A stretch of 64,000 nucleotides of DNA from Thetidibacter halocola (GCF_018224955.1 NZ_JAGTUU010000003.1:434001-498000); one strand, 5' to 3'. Shown: positions 44,747-54,649, counted from the first letter of the stretch. The notes: generated by a model from the sequence alone, not told the origin. Made by a program: numbers and translations.

Positions 44747-45649
44747 TCAGGCCAGCGCCGCCAGCGAGACCAGCGACAACAGGCTGGTCCAGACGATGAC
44801 CGGCGCGATGGCCCGCGTGTCGATCCTGTAAAGCAGCGCCAGCGCAAAGGGCGAGGCACCCGAGGGGCCGGCGGCGGTCAGCAGCAAAAGCGCGCTCCAG
44901 TCGGGCGGGGCATCGACGGCGCCCAGGGCCAGCCAGATCAGCGCCGGAAAGGCGAGCAGTTTCAATCCGGCGATGGTGGCCACCGTCCGATCGGGACGCA
45001 GTGGCGTGGTCGACAGGATCACCCCCAGGGCGAACAGCGCCATCGGCGCCGCGCCACCCCCGGCAAAGCGCATCGCGGTCAGCGCGGGATCGGGGATCTG
45101 CAGGTGCAGCAGGGCAAAGACCAGCCCTGCCAGGATCGCCAGCAGCACGGGGTTCAGCGCGATGCGGCGCGCGGTCCGCCGCAGGCCGGTACCGCCGCGG
45201 GTCGACAGGTCGGTGGTGACGATGAAGAAGCTGAACCAGATCGTCGCGTCCACCGCTACCACGGCCGACACCGGCCCGGCCCCGGCCTCGCCATGGATCA
45301 GCTGCGCGATGGGCAGGATGTAGAGGAAGGAATTGACGAAGATCACCGCCATGCCCAGCAGCCATGCCTCGGCATGGGGGCGGCGCAGCACGATGCGCGC
45401 CAGCACATAGGTGGCGACAAAGGCCACCACCTCGCAGGCGAAGTAGACCGCCATCGTGGCGAAGGGAAAGGTGGCGAAGTCTATCCCGGCGATCATCGGA
45501 AAGATCAGCGGCGGTTGCAGAACGAGGAAGGCCACCCGGTTCACCGCCGCCGCCTCTTGCAGGCTGATCAGCGCAAAGCGTCCCAGCAGGAAACCCAGCG
45601 CCGGCATGGCGAAGATCGGCAGGATGTCGTGGATCAGGATCGTGAGCAT
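44747..45649 (-). CDS. AEC-family transporter (auxin efflux carrier-like permease)
   Basis: 300 residues, about ten membrane helices with the two-half AEC fold. Segments include the N-terminal ILPIFAMPALGFLLGRFALI, LILQPPLIF-like LVLQPPLIFPMIAGIDF, and the second-half LKLLAFPALIWLALG and AAGPSGASPFALALLYRID. The family exports or imports small organic acids such as malonate or malate. It is transcribed alone, divergent from the VOC gene across 181 bp. The substrate cannot be inferred from context. Confidence 0.88.
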   Translation of the reverse strand: MLTILIHDILPIFAMPALGFLLGRFALISLQEAAAVNRVAFLVLQPPLIFPMIAGIDFATFPFATMAVYFACEVVAFVATYVLARIVLRRPHAEAWLLGMAVIFVNSFLYILPIAQLIHGEAGAGPVSAVVAVDATIWFSFFIVTTDLSTRGGTGLRRTARRIALNPVLLAILAGLVFALLHLQIPDPALTAMRFAGGGAAPMALFALGVILSTTPLRPDRTVATIAGLKLLAFPALIWLALGAVDAPPDWSALLLLTAAGPSGASPFALALLYRIDTRAIAPVIVWTSLLSLVSLAALA

Positions 45650-45830
45650 GGCGGGCCCTGGACTGCCCCGTGGTCAGAGCATGACGCGCCGCCGCGTACA
45701 AGGGCGCAGCCTGCCGGACGCCCCGGCTGACGCCCTGCGGGCGCAGCGGCCCGCCCTCCAGGCCGCGCGCCGCTTGCATCGTGCCCCTGCCGGGCGCAGG
45801 CTGGCCCGCAATAGGGCGGAGGATGCGGCG

Positions 45831-46307
45831 ATGCAGACGGCGAAGGTCATCACCTGCCTGTGGTTCGAAACCGAAGGGCTGGAGGCGGCCCGTCTGTATT
45901 GCGGCCTGCTGCCCGGATCGGCAATCCTGAAGGTCGAGCGGTTCGACCATATGCTGACCGGCGAGATCGACGCCGTCCTTGTGATCGACCTCGTGCTGGC
46001 GGGAACGCCGGTCCGGATCCTTCAGGCCGGCCCGCACCAGCAGCACACCGACATGGCCTCGATCTCTGTCACGACCGAAGACCAGGCCGAAACGGACCGC
46101 CTGTGGCAGGCCTTGGGCGCGGGCGGCAAGGAATACCCGTGCGGCTGGCTGGCGGACCGCTGGGGCATCCGCTGGCAGATCGTGCCACGGCGCGTGTCTG
46201 AGATGACCGCGACCGGTGACAAGCGCCGCATCAAGGCGATGATGCAGGCGATGTTGGGCATGACCCGCCTGGATATCGCCACGCTGGAGGCGGCGTTCGA
46301 TGCCTAG
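45831..46307 (+). CDS. VOC/PhnB-type glyoxalase-fold protein
   Basis: 158 residues starting MQTAKVITCLWFETEGLEAA and containing PGSAILKVERF, VLVIDLVLAGTPVRILQAGP and LGAGGKEYPCGWLADRWGIR, WQIVPRRVSEM. This is the PhnB/3-demethylubiquinone-methyltransferase-like branch of the vicinal oxygen chelate superfamily; most members have no assigned reaction. GGAGGA stands 9 bases before the ATG at 45831. Its TAG stop overlaps the convergent MoxR stop by 3-4 bases. Confidence 0.88.
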   Translation: MQTAKVITCLWFETEGLEAARLYCGLLPGSAILKVERFDHMLTGEIDAVLVIDLVLAGTPVRILQAGPHQQHTDMASISVTTEDQAETDRLWQALGAGGKEYPCGWLADRWGIRWQIVPRRVSEMTATGDKRRIKAMMQAMLGMTRLDIATLEAAFDA

Positions 46308-47143
46308 CGCTCGCGCTTGGCCATGAAGGCGAGACGCTCGAACAGGTGCACGTCCTGCTCGTTCTTGAGCAGCGCGCCATGCAGTCGGGGCAGGGCGCTT
46401 TTTGCGTCGCGCCTGAGATCCTCGGCGGTCAGGTCCTCGGCCAGCAGCAGTTTCAGCCAGTCCAGCACCTCTGAGGTCGAGGGCTTTTTCTTGAGGCCGG
46501 GCTGTTCGCGCAGCTCGTAGAATTGCGTCAGCGCCGTGGTCAGCAGCTGTTCCTTGATGCCGGGGTGATGCACCGCCACGATGGCCCGCAGCGTGTCGGG
46601 ATCCGGAAAGCGGATGTAGTGGAAGAAGCAGCGCCGCAGGAAGGCGTCCGGCAGTTCCTTTTCGTTGTTCGAGGTGATGATGACGATGGGGCGGTGGCGC
46701 GCCCGGATCGTCTCGCCGGTCTCGTAGACGTGGAATTCCATCCGGTCGAGTTCCTGGAGCAGGTCGTTCGGGAACTCGATGTCGGCCTTGTCGACCTCGT
46801 CGATCAGCAGCACCACCTTGCCGTCCGCCTCGAAGGCCTGCCAGAGCTTGCCCTTGCGGATGTAGTTGCGCACTTCGTTGACCCGCTCGTCGCCCAGCTG
46901 GCTGTCGCGCAGACGCGACACGGCATCATATTCGTACAGCCCCTGCTGGGCCTTGGTGGTGGACTTGATCGACCATTCGATCATCGGCAGGCCCAGTGCG
47001 GCAGCCACCTGGCGGGCCAGTTCGGTCTTTCCGGTGCCGGGTTCGCCCTTGACCAGAAGGGGCCGTTCCAGGGTGATCGCGGCATTCACCGCCATCGTCA
47101 GATCGTCGGTCGCCACATAGCTGTCCGTGCCGTCGAATCGCAT
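46304..47143 (-). CDS. MoxR-family AAA ATPase
   Basis: 279 residues. Walker A is VKGEPGTGKTELARQ (about 31-45), Walker B VVLLIDEVDKADIEF (about 110), sensor 1 VIITSNNEKELPDAFLRRC, with an arginine-finger pair and a MoxR C-terminal helical lid (TSEVLDWLKLLLAEDL). MoxR ATPases act with VWA proteins in maturing enzyme complexes; the CoxE-like partner is at 41202. AGGAG precedes the ATG. The 3' end overlaps the convergent VOC gene by four bases, so there is no room for a terminator between them. Confidence 0.93.
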   Translation of the reverse strand: MRFDGTDSYVATDDLTMAVNAAITLERPLLVKGEPGTGKTELARQVAAALGLPMIEWSIKSTTKAQQGLYEYDAVSRLRDSQLGDERVNEVRNYIRKGKLWQAFEADGKVVLLIDEVDKADIEFPNDLLQELDRMEFHVYETGETIRARHRPIVIITSNNEKELPDAFLRRCFFHYIRFPDPDTLRAIVAVHHPGIKEQLLTTALTQFYELREQPGLKKKPSTSEVLDWLKLLLAEDLTAEDLRRDAKSALPRLHGALLKNEQDVHLFERLAFMAKRER

Positions 47144-47276
47144 TCGCCGCTCTCCTCACAAACCGTTTCAGACAAGCCCCGAAATCGCCGTTTTCTGCCC
47201 CTATTGTGTAGTGACAATGCGGGGGGCTTGGTTTAGACGCTGCCCGCAGGGGTGCCAGATATCTAAGGAAATTGCC

Positions 47277-47741
47277 ATGCCGGATATTGGCCATGACCAC
47301 AGAGCGGATGGGGAGCAGATGAAAGCGGAATCATTTCTTCCGGACGACTATCGGCCGGCCGAGGACGAGCCCTTCATGAACGAGCGGCAGACGGAGTACT
47401 TCCGGCGCAAGCTGCTGGCATGGAAGGCGGACCTGCTGGCCGACAGCCGTGACACGATCGAGGGGCTTCAGGACTCGACGCGCAACATTCCCGACGTGAC
47501 CGACCGCGCCAGCGAGGAAACCGACCGCGCGATCGAACTGCGCACGCGCGACCGCCAGCGCAAGCTGGTGGCCAAGATCGACTCGGCGCTGCGCCGGATC
47601 GACGAGGGCGAATACGGATATTGCGAAGTGACCGGCGAGCCGATCAGCCTCAAGCGGCTGGACGCGCGCCCGATCGCCACCATGAGCCTCGAGGCACAGG
47701 AACGCCACGAGCGCCGCGAGAAGGTGCATCGCGACGACTGA
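47277..47741 (+). CDS. dksA: RNA polymerase-binding transcription factor DksA
   Basis: Works with ppGpp on RNA polymerase to control stable-RNA and amino-acid promoters. The conserved start FLPDDYRPAEDEPFMNERQ, the coiled-coil with the tip DSTRNIPDVTDRASEETDRA and RQRKLVAKIDSALRRIDEGEYGYC are present. Only one of the four zinc cysteines of canonical DksA remains (YGYCEVTGEPIS), so it should fold without zinc. The ATG at 47277 has AAGGAA at 7-base spacing; the internal ATG at 47319 (MKAESFLPDDY) with GGGGAG gives 140 residues and matches many relatives. A strong terminator follows. Confidence 0.93.
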   Translation: MPDIGHDHRADGEQMKAESFLPDDYRPAEDEPFMNERQTEYFRRKLLAWKADLLADSRDTIEGLQDSTRNIPDVTDRASEETDRAIELRTRDRQRKLVAKIDSALRRIDEGEYGYCEVTGEPISLKRLDARPIATMSLEAQERHERREKVHRDD

Positions 47742-47775
47742 GGTGGCCGCAGCGGCGCCTTGACCGAAGAACCGG

Positions 47776-47802
47776 ACGCCGGGGCTTGCGCCCCGGCGTT
47801 TT
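47776..47802 (+). terminator. intrinsic terminator after dksA
   Basis: ACGCCGGGGC (47776-47785) pairs perfectly with GCCCCGGCGT (47790-47799) around TTGC, with TTTT at 47799-47802. It is a classic Rho-independent terminator 35 bases after the stop. Confidence 0.9.
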
Positions 47803-47820
47803 GCGTTTCAGGTAGGCGCG

Positions 47821-48987
47821 ATGAACAGCGATCACGGCATCATCGTCCTGGGGGGCGGCATCGGCGGGTTGGCGACGGCGCTGGCGCTGGCGCGGCATGG
47901 CGCACGCGTGACCGTGCTGGAACAGGCCGAGGCGATCACCGAGGTCGGCTCCGGCATCCAGGTCTCGCCCAACGGGTTGCGGGTGGTCGAGGCGCTGGGA
48001 CTGGGAGAGGCGTTTCGCGCCGCCTCGGTCGCGGGGCGGGCGGTCAGCCTGCGCGACCACGCCTCCGGGCGCGAGGTGCTGCGCCTGGACCTGGCGGGTC
48101 TGGCCCCGGGGCAGGAATACCGCTTTATCCATCGCGCCGACCTGGTCGACCTGCTGGCCGGGGCCGTGCGTGCGGCGGGGGTGACGATCCGGCTGCTGCA
48201 AAAGGCGGTGACGGTCGAGCCGGGCGCGCCCGCCCGCGTGCATCTGGCCAATGGCGACACGACCGGGGCGGGGCTGGTGATCGGAGCGGACGGGCTGCAC
48301 TCGGTGGCGCGGGCGGCGCTGAACGGCACGATCGCGCCCTTCTTCACCGGGCAGGTGGCCTGGCGCGCGCTGGTGCCCAATGACAGTGCGCATCCGGCCG
48401 AGGCGAGGGTGCATATGGGGCCGGGCCGGCACATGGTGAGCTATCCGTTGCGCGGCGGCGCGCTGGTCAACCTCGTCGCGGTCGAGGAGCGCCGCGACTG
48501 GGTCGAGGAAGGCTGGAGCCGCATGGGCGACCCGGCCGACCTGCGCGCGCGCTTTGCCGGGTTCAAGGCTTTGGCGCCGCTGCTGGATCGGGTCGAGACG
48601 GTGGGTGTCTGGGGCCTGTTCGGGCATCCGGTCGCGGCGCGCTGGTGGGGCGAGGGCGTGGCGCTGCTGGGCGATGCGGCGCATCCGACGTTGCCGTTTC
48701 TGGCCCAGGGCGCGAACATGGCGCTGGAGGATGCCTGGACACTGGCCGCCTGCCTGGCCGAAGCAGAACAGGCGCAGGCGCTGGCGCACTACCAGGCGCT
48801 GCGGCGTGATCGGGTCAGCCGCGTGATCGCCGCCGCCAACGGCAACGCCTGGAAATACCATTTGCGCAACCCGCTGGTGCGGGGCGTGGCGCATCTGGGG
48901 CTGGGTGTGCTGGGGCGGCTGGCACCGGAACGGATGCTGCACCAGTTCGACTGGATCTATGGCCACGACGTGACGCGGTCGGTGTGA
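47821..48987 (+). CDS. FAD-dependent monooxygenase (salicylate/3-hydroxybenzoate hydroxylase-like)
   Basis: 388 residues of the group A flavoprotein aromatic hydroxylases. The Rossmann motif is IIVLGGGIGGLATALALARHG (residues 7-27, GxGxxG as GGGIGG), the DG motif is LVIGADGLHSVAR, and the second FAD motif is VALLGDAAHPTLPFLAQGAN. SGIQVSPNGLRVVEALGL is typical of salicylate 1- and 3-hydroxybenzoate 6-monooxygenases. No signal peptide. It starts 18 bp after the dksA terminator and is followed by a hairpin, so it is a single-gene unit. An aromatic-acid role fits the UbiD locus but is not proven. Confidence 0.88.
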   Translation: MNSDHGIIVLGGGIGGLATALALARHGARVTVLEQAEAITEVGSGIQVSPNGLRVVEALGLGEAFRAASVAGRAVSLRDHASGREVLRLDLAGLAPGQEYRFIHRADLVDLLAGAVRAAGVTIRLLQKAVTVEPGAPARVHLANGDTTGAGLVIGADGLHSVARAALNGTIAPFFTGQVAWRALVPNDSAHPAEARVHMGPGRHMVSYPLRGGALVNLVAVEERRDWVEEGWSRMGDPADLRARFAGFKALAPLLDRVETVGVWGLFGHPVAARWWGEGVALLGDAAHPTLPFLAQGANMALEDAWTLAACLAEAEQAQALAHYQALRRDRVSRVIAAANGNAWKYHLRNPLVRGVAHLGLGVLGRLAPERMLHQFDWIYGHDVTRSV

Positions 48988-49038
48988 TCCAGCGGTGTGC
49001 GCGATGCGCACGCAGTCCCGCCTCGGCCCTCCTCCTGT

Positions 49039-49062
49039 CCTCCTCCCGTGGCCGGGAGGAGG
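49039..49062. terminator. 10-bp hairpin after the monooxygenase gene
   Basis: CCTCCTCCCG (49039-49048) pairs perfectly with CGGGAGGAGG (49053-49062) around TGGC, about 50 bases after the stop. There is no T run; it may terminate with help from Rho. Confidence 0.5.
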
Positions 49063-49226
49063 AACCGCGTGGCGGCCGACCCCGTTCCTCGCGCCTTGCG
49101 CAGGCGTCCACCAAAGCAGCACTTGCCTTCGCCGCCCGCCCGGCGCGATCCTGACGCGGGCTGCAAATCGGCTTGCATCCGTGCGGGCGGGCTGGCTCAT
49201 TGGACGCAGGGCAGAGGGGGAACGCC

Positions 49227-50191
49227 ATGGAAACGGCCGACAGGATACCGGAACAGGCTCTGGCCTGGCATGACGCGGGCATCGGCGCCGCGCTGGCCAC
49301 CGTCACCGAGACCTGGGGCAGCGCGCCGCGCCGCGTGGGCTCGCAGCTGGCGATTTCGGGGCAGGGCGAAATCCAGGGTTCTGTGTCGGGTGGTTGCGTC
49401 GAGGGCGCGGTGATCGTCGAGGCGCTCGAGGCGCTGGAAAAGGGCGAGGTGCGCGAACTGGAATTCGGCGTCTCGGACCAGGATGCCTTTGCCGTGGGCT
49501 TGGCCTGCGGCGGCACGATCCGCGTGCTGGTGGAACCCGTGGGCAGCGTGTTGCCCGAGGCGATCCTGCGCGATCTCTGCGCCGCCCGCGCCGCACGTCA
49601 GCCGGTGGCCTATGTCGCTGACCTTGACAGCAGCGCCCGCCGACTGGACCGCGCGGGGCATGAAACCCGCTTCCGCATGGACCGCTCGGGGTTCGAGGAG
49701 GACAGTCGCACCTTTGTCGCCATCCACAACCCCCCGCTGAGGCTGATCGTGGTGGGCGCGGTGCATATCGCGCAGGCGCTGCTGCCGATGGCGCGGATCA
49801 CGGGCTATGACCCCACGGTGATCGACCCGCGCGAGACCTTTGCCAGCCCCGCACGCTTTCCCGGCACACCGCTGCTGCATGAATGGCCCGACGAGGCGGT
49901 GGATACGCTGGGCCTCGACACCCGCACGGCGCTGGTGCTGCTGACCCACGATCCGAAACTCGACGACCCGGCCATCGAGCGCGCGCTGCGCTCGGGCTGT
50001 TTCTACATCGGCGCGCTGGGATCGACCCGGACCCATGCCAAGCGCGTCGCGCGCCTGGCCGATGCCGGTTTCACCGAGGCCGAGATCGGCCGCATCCACG
50101 GGCCCATCGGTCTGGATATCGGCGCCGCAAGTCCTTCGGAGATCGCGGTTTCCATCTTGGCCGAGATGACGCGCGTCCTGAGGAAGGGCGC

Positions 50192-50195
<4 letters not shown>
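49227..50195 (+). CDS. XdhC/CoxI-family molybdenum hydroxylase maturation factor
   Basis: 322 residues. XdhC-type proteins bind molybdenum cofactor and insert its sulfurated form into xanthine-dehydrogenase-family enzymes. The N-terminal XdhC/CoxI domain has TVTETWGSAPRRVGSQLAIS and GSVSGGCVEGAVI; the C-terminal Rossmann domain has LRLIVVGAVHIAQALLPMA and YIGALGSTRTHAKRVARL and ends with IGLDIGAASPSEIAVSILAE. Its stop overlaps the next start (ATGA at 50192-50195). It probably serves the hydroxylase subunits encoded at 20-27 kb, because no other such enzyme is in view. Confidence 0.92.
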
Positions 50196-51184
<989 letters not shown>

Positions 51185-51204
51185 ACGCACTGAAAAAACG
51201 TCGC

Positions 51205-51234
51205 GAAAACAAAAGGGCGGCTCGATGGCCGCCC
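51205..51234 (-). terminator. intrinsic terminator for infC
   Basis: On the reverse strand GGGCGGC (51234-51228) pairs with GCCGCCC (51221-51215), followed by TTTTGTTTTC. It lies 28 bases beyond the infC stop. On the forward strand the same stem comes after the molybdopterin-protein stop but without a T run. Confidence 0.82.
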
Positions 51235-51261
51235 CGTGTCCGTCTCAGTCAAGGGAGAGGG

Positions 51262-51807
51262 TCATTTCGCCGTCGGGCCGATCATCATGACCATCTGGCG
51301 CCCTTCCATCTTGGGCATGTTCTCGACCTTGCCGATTTCCTTGACATCTTCGGCCACGCGCTCCAGCAGATCGCGGCCCAGGTTCTGGTGCGCCATCTCG
51401 CGTCCACGGAACCGCAGGGTGATTTTCACCTTGTCGCCGCTCTCGAGGAAACGCATCACGTTGCGCATCTTGACCTCGTAGTCGTGAATGTCGGTTCCGG
51501 GGCGGAACTTGACCTCCTTGACCTCGATGATCTTCTGGTTCTTGCGCGCCTCGGCCTCGCGCTTCTGCTGTTCGTACTTGAACTTGCCGTAATCCATGAT
51601 CTTGCAGACCGGCGGCGTCGCGTTGGGCGAGATCTCGACCAGGTCGAGCCCGGCCTGTTCGGCAAGCTCCAGGGCGCGTTCGGGCGTCACGACGCCGACA
51701 TTTTCGCCTTCCGCTCCGATGAGACGGATTTCCGGGGCCCGGATGCGATCGTTGATGCGGGGGCCGGTGTCGCGCGTGGGGGGCGCGTTATGAGGTCTGC
51801 GGGCTAT
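51262..51807 (-). CDS. infC: translation initiation factor IF-3
   Basis: 181 residues of IF-3, which binds the 30S subunit and checks initiator tRNA and start codons. Conserved blocks are [80 protein letters not shown] and [13 protein letters not shown]. No ATG, GTG or TTG fits the N-terminus; the family start [17 protein letters not shown] corresponds to an ATA codon at 51805-51807, with GGAG 7 bases upstream. Rare starts (AUU in E. coli) are known for infC and underlie its autoregulation; here the codon is AUA. A strong terminator follows. No rpmI-rplT are adjacent. Confidence 0.95.
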   Translation of the reverse strand: MARRPHNAPPTRDTGPRINDRIRAPEIRLIGAEGENVGVVTPERALELAEQAGLDLVEISPNATPPVCKIMDYGKFKYEQQKREAEARKNQKIIEVKEVKFRPGTDIHDYEVKMRNVMRFLESGDKVKITLRFRGREMAHQNLGRDLLERVAEDVKEIGKVENMPKMEGRQMVMMIGPTAK

Positions 51808-51986
51808 GGTTTCGCTCCGATTTGCTGTTTCGATCAGGTCGGCAAAGTAAACTTGGCGCGGCGGTGATTCAAGCGGCAAATCACCGGGCAAACCGGGCCT
51901 GAATGGGGGAACCCGCTTGCGGTTCCGGCGTTTCATCCCCAGATGAAGCGCGAGTGCCGGGCACAGGCCTGGCAAGAAGGAGTGAC

Positions 51987-53147
51987 ATGATGCGCAACGT
52001 GATCCTCGTCGTCGTCGCGGCGTTTGCGGCGGTCGGCGGATATCTCTGGTATAGCGGCCAGCAGCCCGAGAAGGCCGTGACCGAAACCGGCGAGGCCATC
52101 GACGCGCCGACCGCGCTTGGCAGCGCGGAAAACGCCGTGGGGGCGGCCTCCGAGGCGGCCGAAGAGGCTGCGGCCGAGGTCGAGGAAGCTGCCGAGACGG
52201 CAGCGGATGCGGTGCAGCAGCAGGTCGAGACCGCGCAGGAGGCCGTGGCTGGCGCCACCGAGTCCGTGCAGCAGCAGATAGACTCGGCCGCGCAGGCGGC
52301 TGGCAATGCTACCGGTGATGCCACGGCAGCCGCTGTCGCAGCGGCGGCAGTGGCGGCGGGCGTTGCGCTGGCCCTCGCCGACAAGGCGGAGGATGCCGCC
52401 AAGGAAACGGCGAACGCGACCGCGGGCGCTGCGACCGATGCGGTCGGAGCCGTGACCGAGGCCGTGAAGCAAGCCGCCGAGGGTGCACAGGCTGTTGTTG
52501 AAGGCACAACGGCAGAGGCTGCGCCGGAGGCTACTTCAGAAGCAACGGCAGAGGCCGCGCCGGAAGCCGCCCCCGAGGCGACGGCTGAAGCTGCGCCTGA
52601 GGCGACCGCAGAGGCTGCGCCGGAGGCCACGGCAGACGCAGCGCCGGAGGCTTCCGCAGAAGTGGCGACAGAGGCCGCGCCGGAAGCCGCCCCCGAAGCG
52701 ACGGCTGAAGCCGCCCCCGAAGCGACGGCAGAAGCTGCGCCCGAGGCTACGGCAGAGGCTGTGCCCGAGGCGACGGCAGAGGCTGTGCCCGAGGCGACGG
52801 CAGAGGCTGTGCCCGAGGCGACGGCAGAGGCTGTGCCCGAGGCGACGGCAGAGGCTGCGCCCGAGGCGACGGCAGAGGCTGCGCCCGATGCGACGGCAGA
52901 GGCTGCGCCCGATGCGACGGCTGAAGCTGCCCCCGAGGCGACGGCAGAGGCCGCACCGGAGCCGACCATCGAGGAACTGCTGACGGTCGAGGGTTTCGAC
53001 TTCGACAAGCTGGCCGAGTATATCGACCAATCGGACCTGGACATGGTGGCCAAGGCCGGCGCCAAGGCCCTGCTTGATCAGGTCAAGGACAGTCCCGATG
53101 GGCTCGAGGCCGTTCTCGAGCAGCTGCGCGCCGCGCTGAACCTCTGA
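51987..53147 (+). CDS. membrane-anchored Ala/Glu/Pro repeat protein
   Basis: 386 residues. An N-terminal hydrophobic segment ([20 protein letters not shown]) anchors it in the inner membrane. Residues 35-155 are alanine-rich, probably coiled or apolipoprotein-like helices ([20 protein letters not shown]). Then comes about 150 residues of an eight-residue repeat of the type [17 protein letters not shown] conserved-looking C-terminal domain follows ([20 protein letters not shown], then a helix ending LRAALNL). AAGGAG precedes two adjacent ATGs (51987, 51990); the second has better spacing. The repeat may be a rigid periplasmic spacer. Function unknown. A perfect bidirectional terminator follows. 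Confidence 0.85.
   Translation: MMRNVILVVVAAFAAVGGYLWYSGQQPEKAVTETGEAIDAPTALGSAENAVGAASEAAEEAAAEVEEAAETAADAVQQQVETAQEAVAGATESVQQQIDSAAQAAGNATGDATAAAVAAAAVAAGVALALADKAEDAAKETANATAGAATDAVGAVTEAVKQAAEGAQAVVEGTTAEAAPEATSEATAEAAPEAAPEATAEAAPEATAEAAPEATADAAPEASAEVATEAAPEAAPEATAEAAPEATAEAAPEATAEAVPEATAEAVPEATAEAVPEATAEAVPEATAEAAPEATAEAAPDATAEAAPDATAEAAPEATAEAAPEPTIEELLTVEGFDFDKLAEYIDQSDLDMVAKAGAKALLDQVKDSPDGLEAVLEQLRAALNL
52511..52968 (+). repeat. in-frame 24-bp tandem repeat array
   Basis: About 18 imperfect copies of a 24-bp unit encoding EATAEAAP-like octapeptides. Four copies between about 52752 and 52850 are essentially identical and encode the valine variant EATAEAVP, indicating recent expansion. 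The array is entirely in frame, so copy-number change would lengthen or shorten the protein without a frameshift. Confidence 0.88.
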
Positions 53148-53166
53148 TCCGGACAACTCGGCATGG

Positions 53167-53196
53167 AAAAGGGCCGCCTGCATGGGCGGCCCTTTT
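53167..53196. terminator. bidirectional intrinsic terminator
   Basis: AAAAGGGCCGCC (53167-53178) pairs perfectly over 12 bp with GGCGGCCCTTTT (53185-53196). Both strands end in TTTT, so it serves the repeat-protein gene and the convergent fpr gene. Confidence 0.92.
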
Positions 53197-53250
53197 CGTC
53201 CGGCCAAAGCGCGGCCAACCATGGGGCTGGGCGTGGCCCCGCCCACGCGC

Positions 53251-54108
53251 TTAGTCCAGGAACGCCTTTTCCACCACGTAATGCTGCGGCTTGGAATTCG
53301 CGCCCTCGACCAGGCCGTATTCCTCGAGCATCGCCTTGAGTTCCAGGTTGAAGGCGAGGTTGCCGCAGATCATCGCCCGGTCGGTTTCCGGGTCGAGCGG
53401 CGGCACGCCGAGATCGCGGAACGCCTCGCCCGAGCGCATCAGGTCGGTGATCCGGCCCATCTTGGCGCTCTCTTCCCGCGTCGTGGTCGGGTAATACTTG
53501 ATCTTCCTCCAGAACCCCTCGCCGATCACCTCGTTGAGCAACTCGTCTTCCTTGAGGCTTTCGATCAACTCGCGACCGTAATCCAGTTCCGCCGCCTCGC
53601 GGCAGGTGTGGGTGATGATGACCTCGTCGTAATCCTGGTAGGTCTGCGGTTCGCGCAGCAACGACGCGAAGGGCGCGAACCCGGTGCCGGTGGCAAAGAA
53701 CCAGATGCGCTTGCCGGGCAGCAGCGCGTCATGCACCAGCGTGCCGACCGGTTTCGGGCGCAGGATGATCTCGTCGCCGGGCTGGATATGCTGCAGCCGC
53801 GAGGTCAGCGGGCCGTCGGGCACCTTGATCGAGTAGAACTCCAGTTCCTCGTCCCAGCTGGGCGAGGCGATGGAATAGGCACGCAGCAGGGGCTTCTCCT
53901 TGCCGGTCTTCTCGTCCGGGGCCATCAGCCCGATCATCACGAATTCGCCCGAGCGAAACCGCAACGAGGCCGGCCGCGTGACGCGGAACGAGAACAGCCG
54001 ATCGGTCCAGTGGCGGACCTGGGTCACGGTCTGGGCGTCGGGAAGGGCGGGGGCTTTTGCGGCGGCCGCGGTCGCGGATGCTTGGGTCACGGGTCTCAAC
54101 TCTGTCAT
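53251..54108 (-). CDS. fpr: ferredoxin--NADP(+) reductase
   Basis: 285 residues of the bacterial FNR (Fpr) family, moving electrons between NADPH and ferredoxin/flavodoxin. The FAD motif is PLLRAYSIASPSWDEELEF (RxYS), the second FAD contact is GPLTSRLQHIQPGDEIIL, and NADP-binding blocks are FFATGTGFAPFASLLRE and ITHTCREAAELDY with ICGNLAFNLELKAMLEEYGL. An extended N-terminus (about 25 residues, Ala-rich) precedes the domain. It lies directly downstream of the sulfate-assimilation operon on the same strand, so it may supply reductant to the sulfite reductase, which has no flavoprotein subunit gene here. Confidence 0.94.
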   Translation of the reverse strand: MTELRPVTQASATAAAAKAPALPDAQTVTQVRHWTDRLFSFRVTRPASLRFRSGEFVMIGLMAPDEKTGKEKPLLRAYSIASPSWDEELEFYSIKVPDGPLTSRLQHIQPGDEIILRPKPVGTLVHDALLPGKRIWFFATGTGFAPFASLLREPQTYQDYDEVIITHTCREAAELDYGRELIESLKEDELLNEVIGEGFWRKIKYYPTTTREESAKMGRITDLMRSGEAFRDLGVPPLDPETDRAMICGNLAFNLELKAMLEEYGLVEGANSKPQHYVVEKAFLD

Positions 54109-54201
54109 GTCTGTCTGCCGGATGAATTAAACCGGCACCTCCGTCATAGCTTTGATCCAGGTCAGGCGGAACCCGGCTTTGGTCCGGGTGCGGCGATCGG
54201 C

Positions 54202-54576
54202 TCAGGCTGTGCCGCGCAGCCGCGCCTGGTAGTCATGCGCGCGCCAGTCGGCGCGGAACAGCCACTGGTCCTCGGGCTGGCGGGCGGCCAGCGCCTCGTC
54301 GATCTCGACCTCGTCGAAGCCGGCACGGCGGGCCATCGCATACTGGTCGGCGATGATGTGGCCCGAGGCGCGCAGCCGCCCCTGATAGCCACGCATGCGG
54401 AGCAGCCGTGCGAGGGTGAAGCCGCGCCCGTCCGAGAAGCTGGGAAAGGCGATGCGGATCAGGTCCGCGTTCTCGCGCCCGGTCAGCGTGGCGGGGTCGG
54501 TGTCGGAGGGCAGGTCGAGGATCTCTCCGGTGAAGTCGTCGTGGGCAAACCCCCGGTCGGTGACGATGGTGCTCAT
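54202..54576 (-). CDS. DUF934 domain-containing protein
   Basis: 124 residues starting MSTIVTDRGFAHDDFTGEIL. The DUF934 signature ENADLIRIAFPSFSDGRGFT, LARLLRMRGYQGRLRASGHI and EIDEALAARQPEDQWLFRAD is clear. This family is almost always encoded next to cysH/cysI and is presumed to help sulfite reductase or its assembly. It follows cysH by 73 bp. No catalytic residues are evident. Confidence 0.92.
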   Translation of the reverse strand: MSTIVTDRGFAHDDFTGEILDLPSDTDPATLTGRENADLIRIAFPSFSDGRGFTLARLLRMRGYQGRLRASGHIIADQYAMARRAGFDEVEIDEALAARQPEDQWLFRADWRAHDYQARLRGTA

Positions 54577-54649
54577 GGCGTGGTCCTTTGATGACAGTGC
54601 GGGCGCGGGAGGTCCGCCCTGCGGGATTGCTGCGGCACGGGGCACGCGA

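Noticed and set aside
52511-52968. Regular short repeats that could suggest a CRISPR array
   Set aside because: Units are contiguous 24-bp copies without spacers, entirely in frame inside a protein gene.
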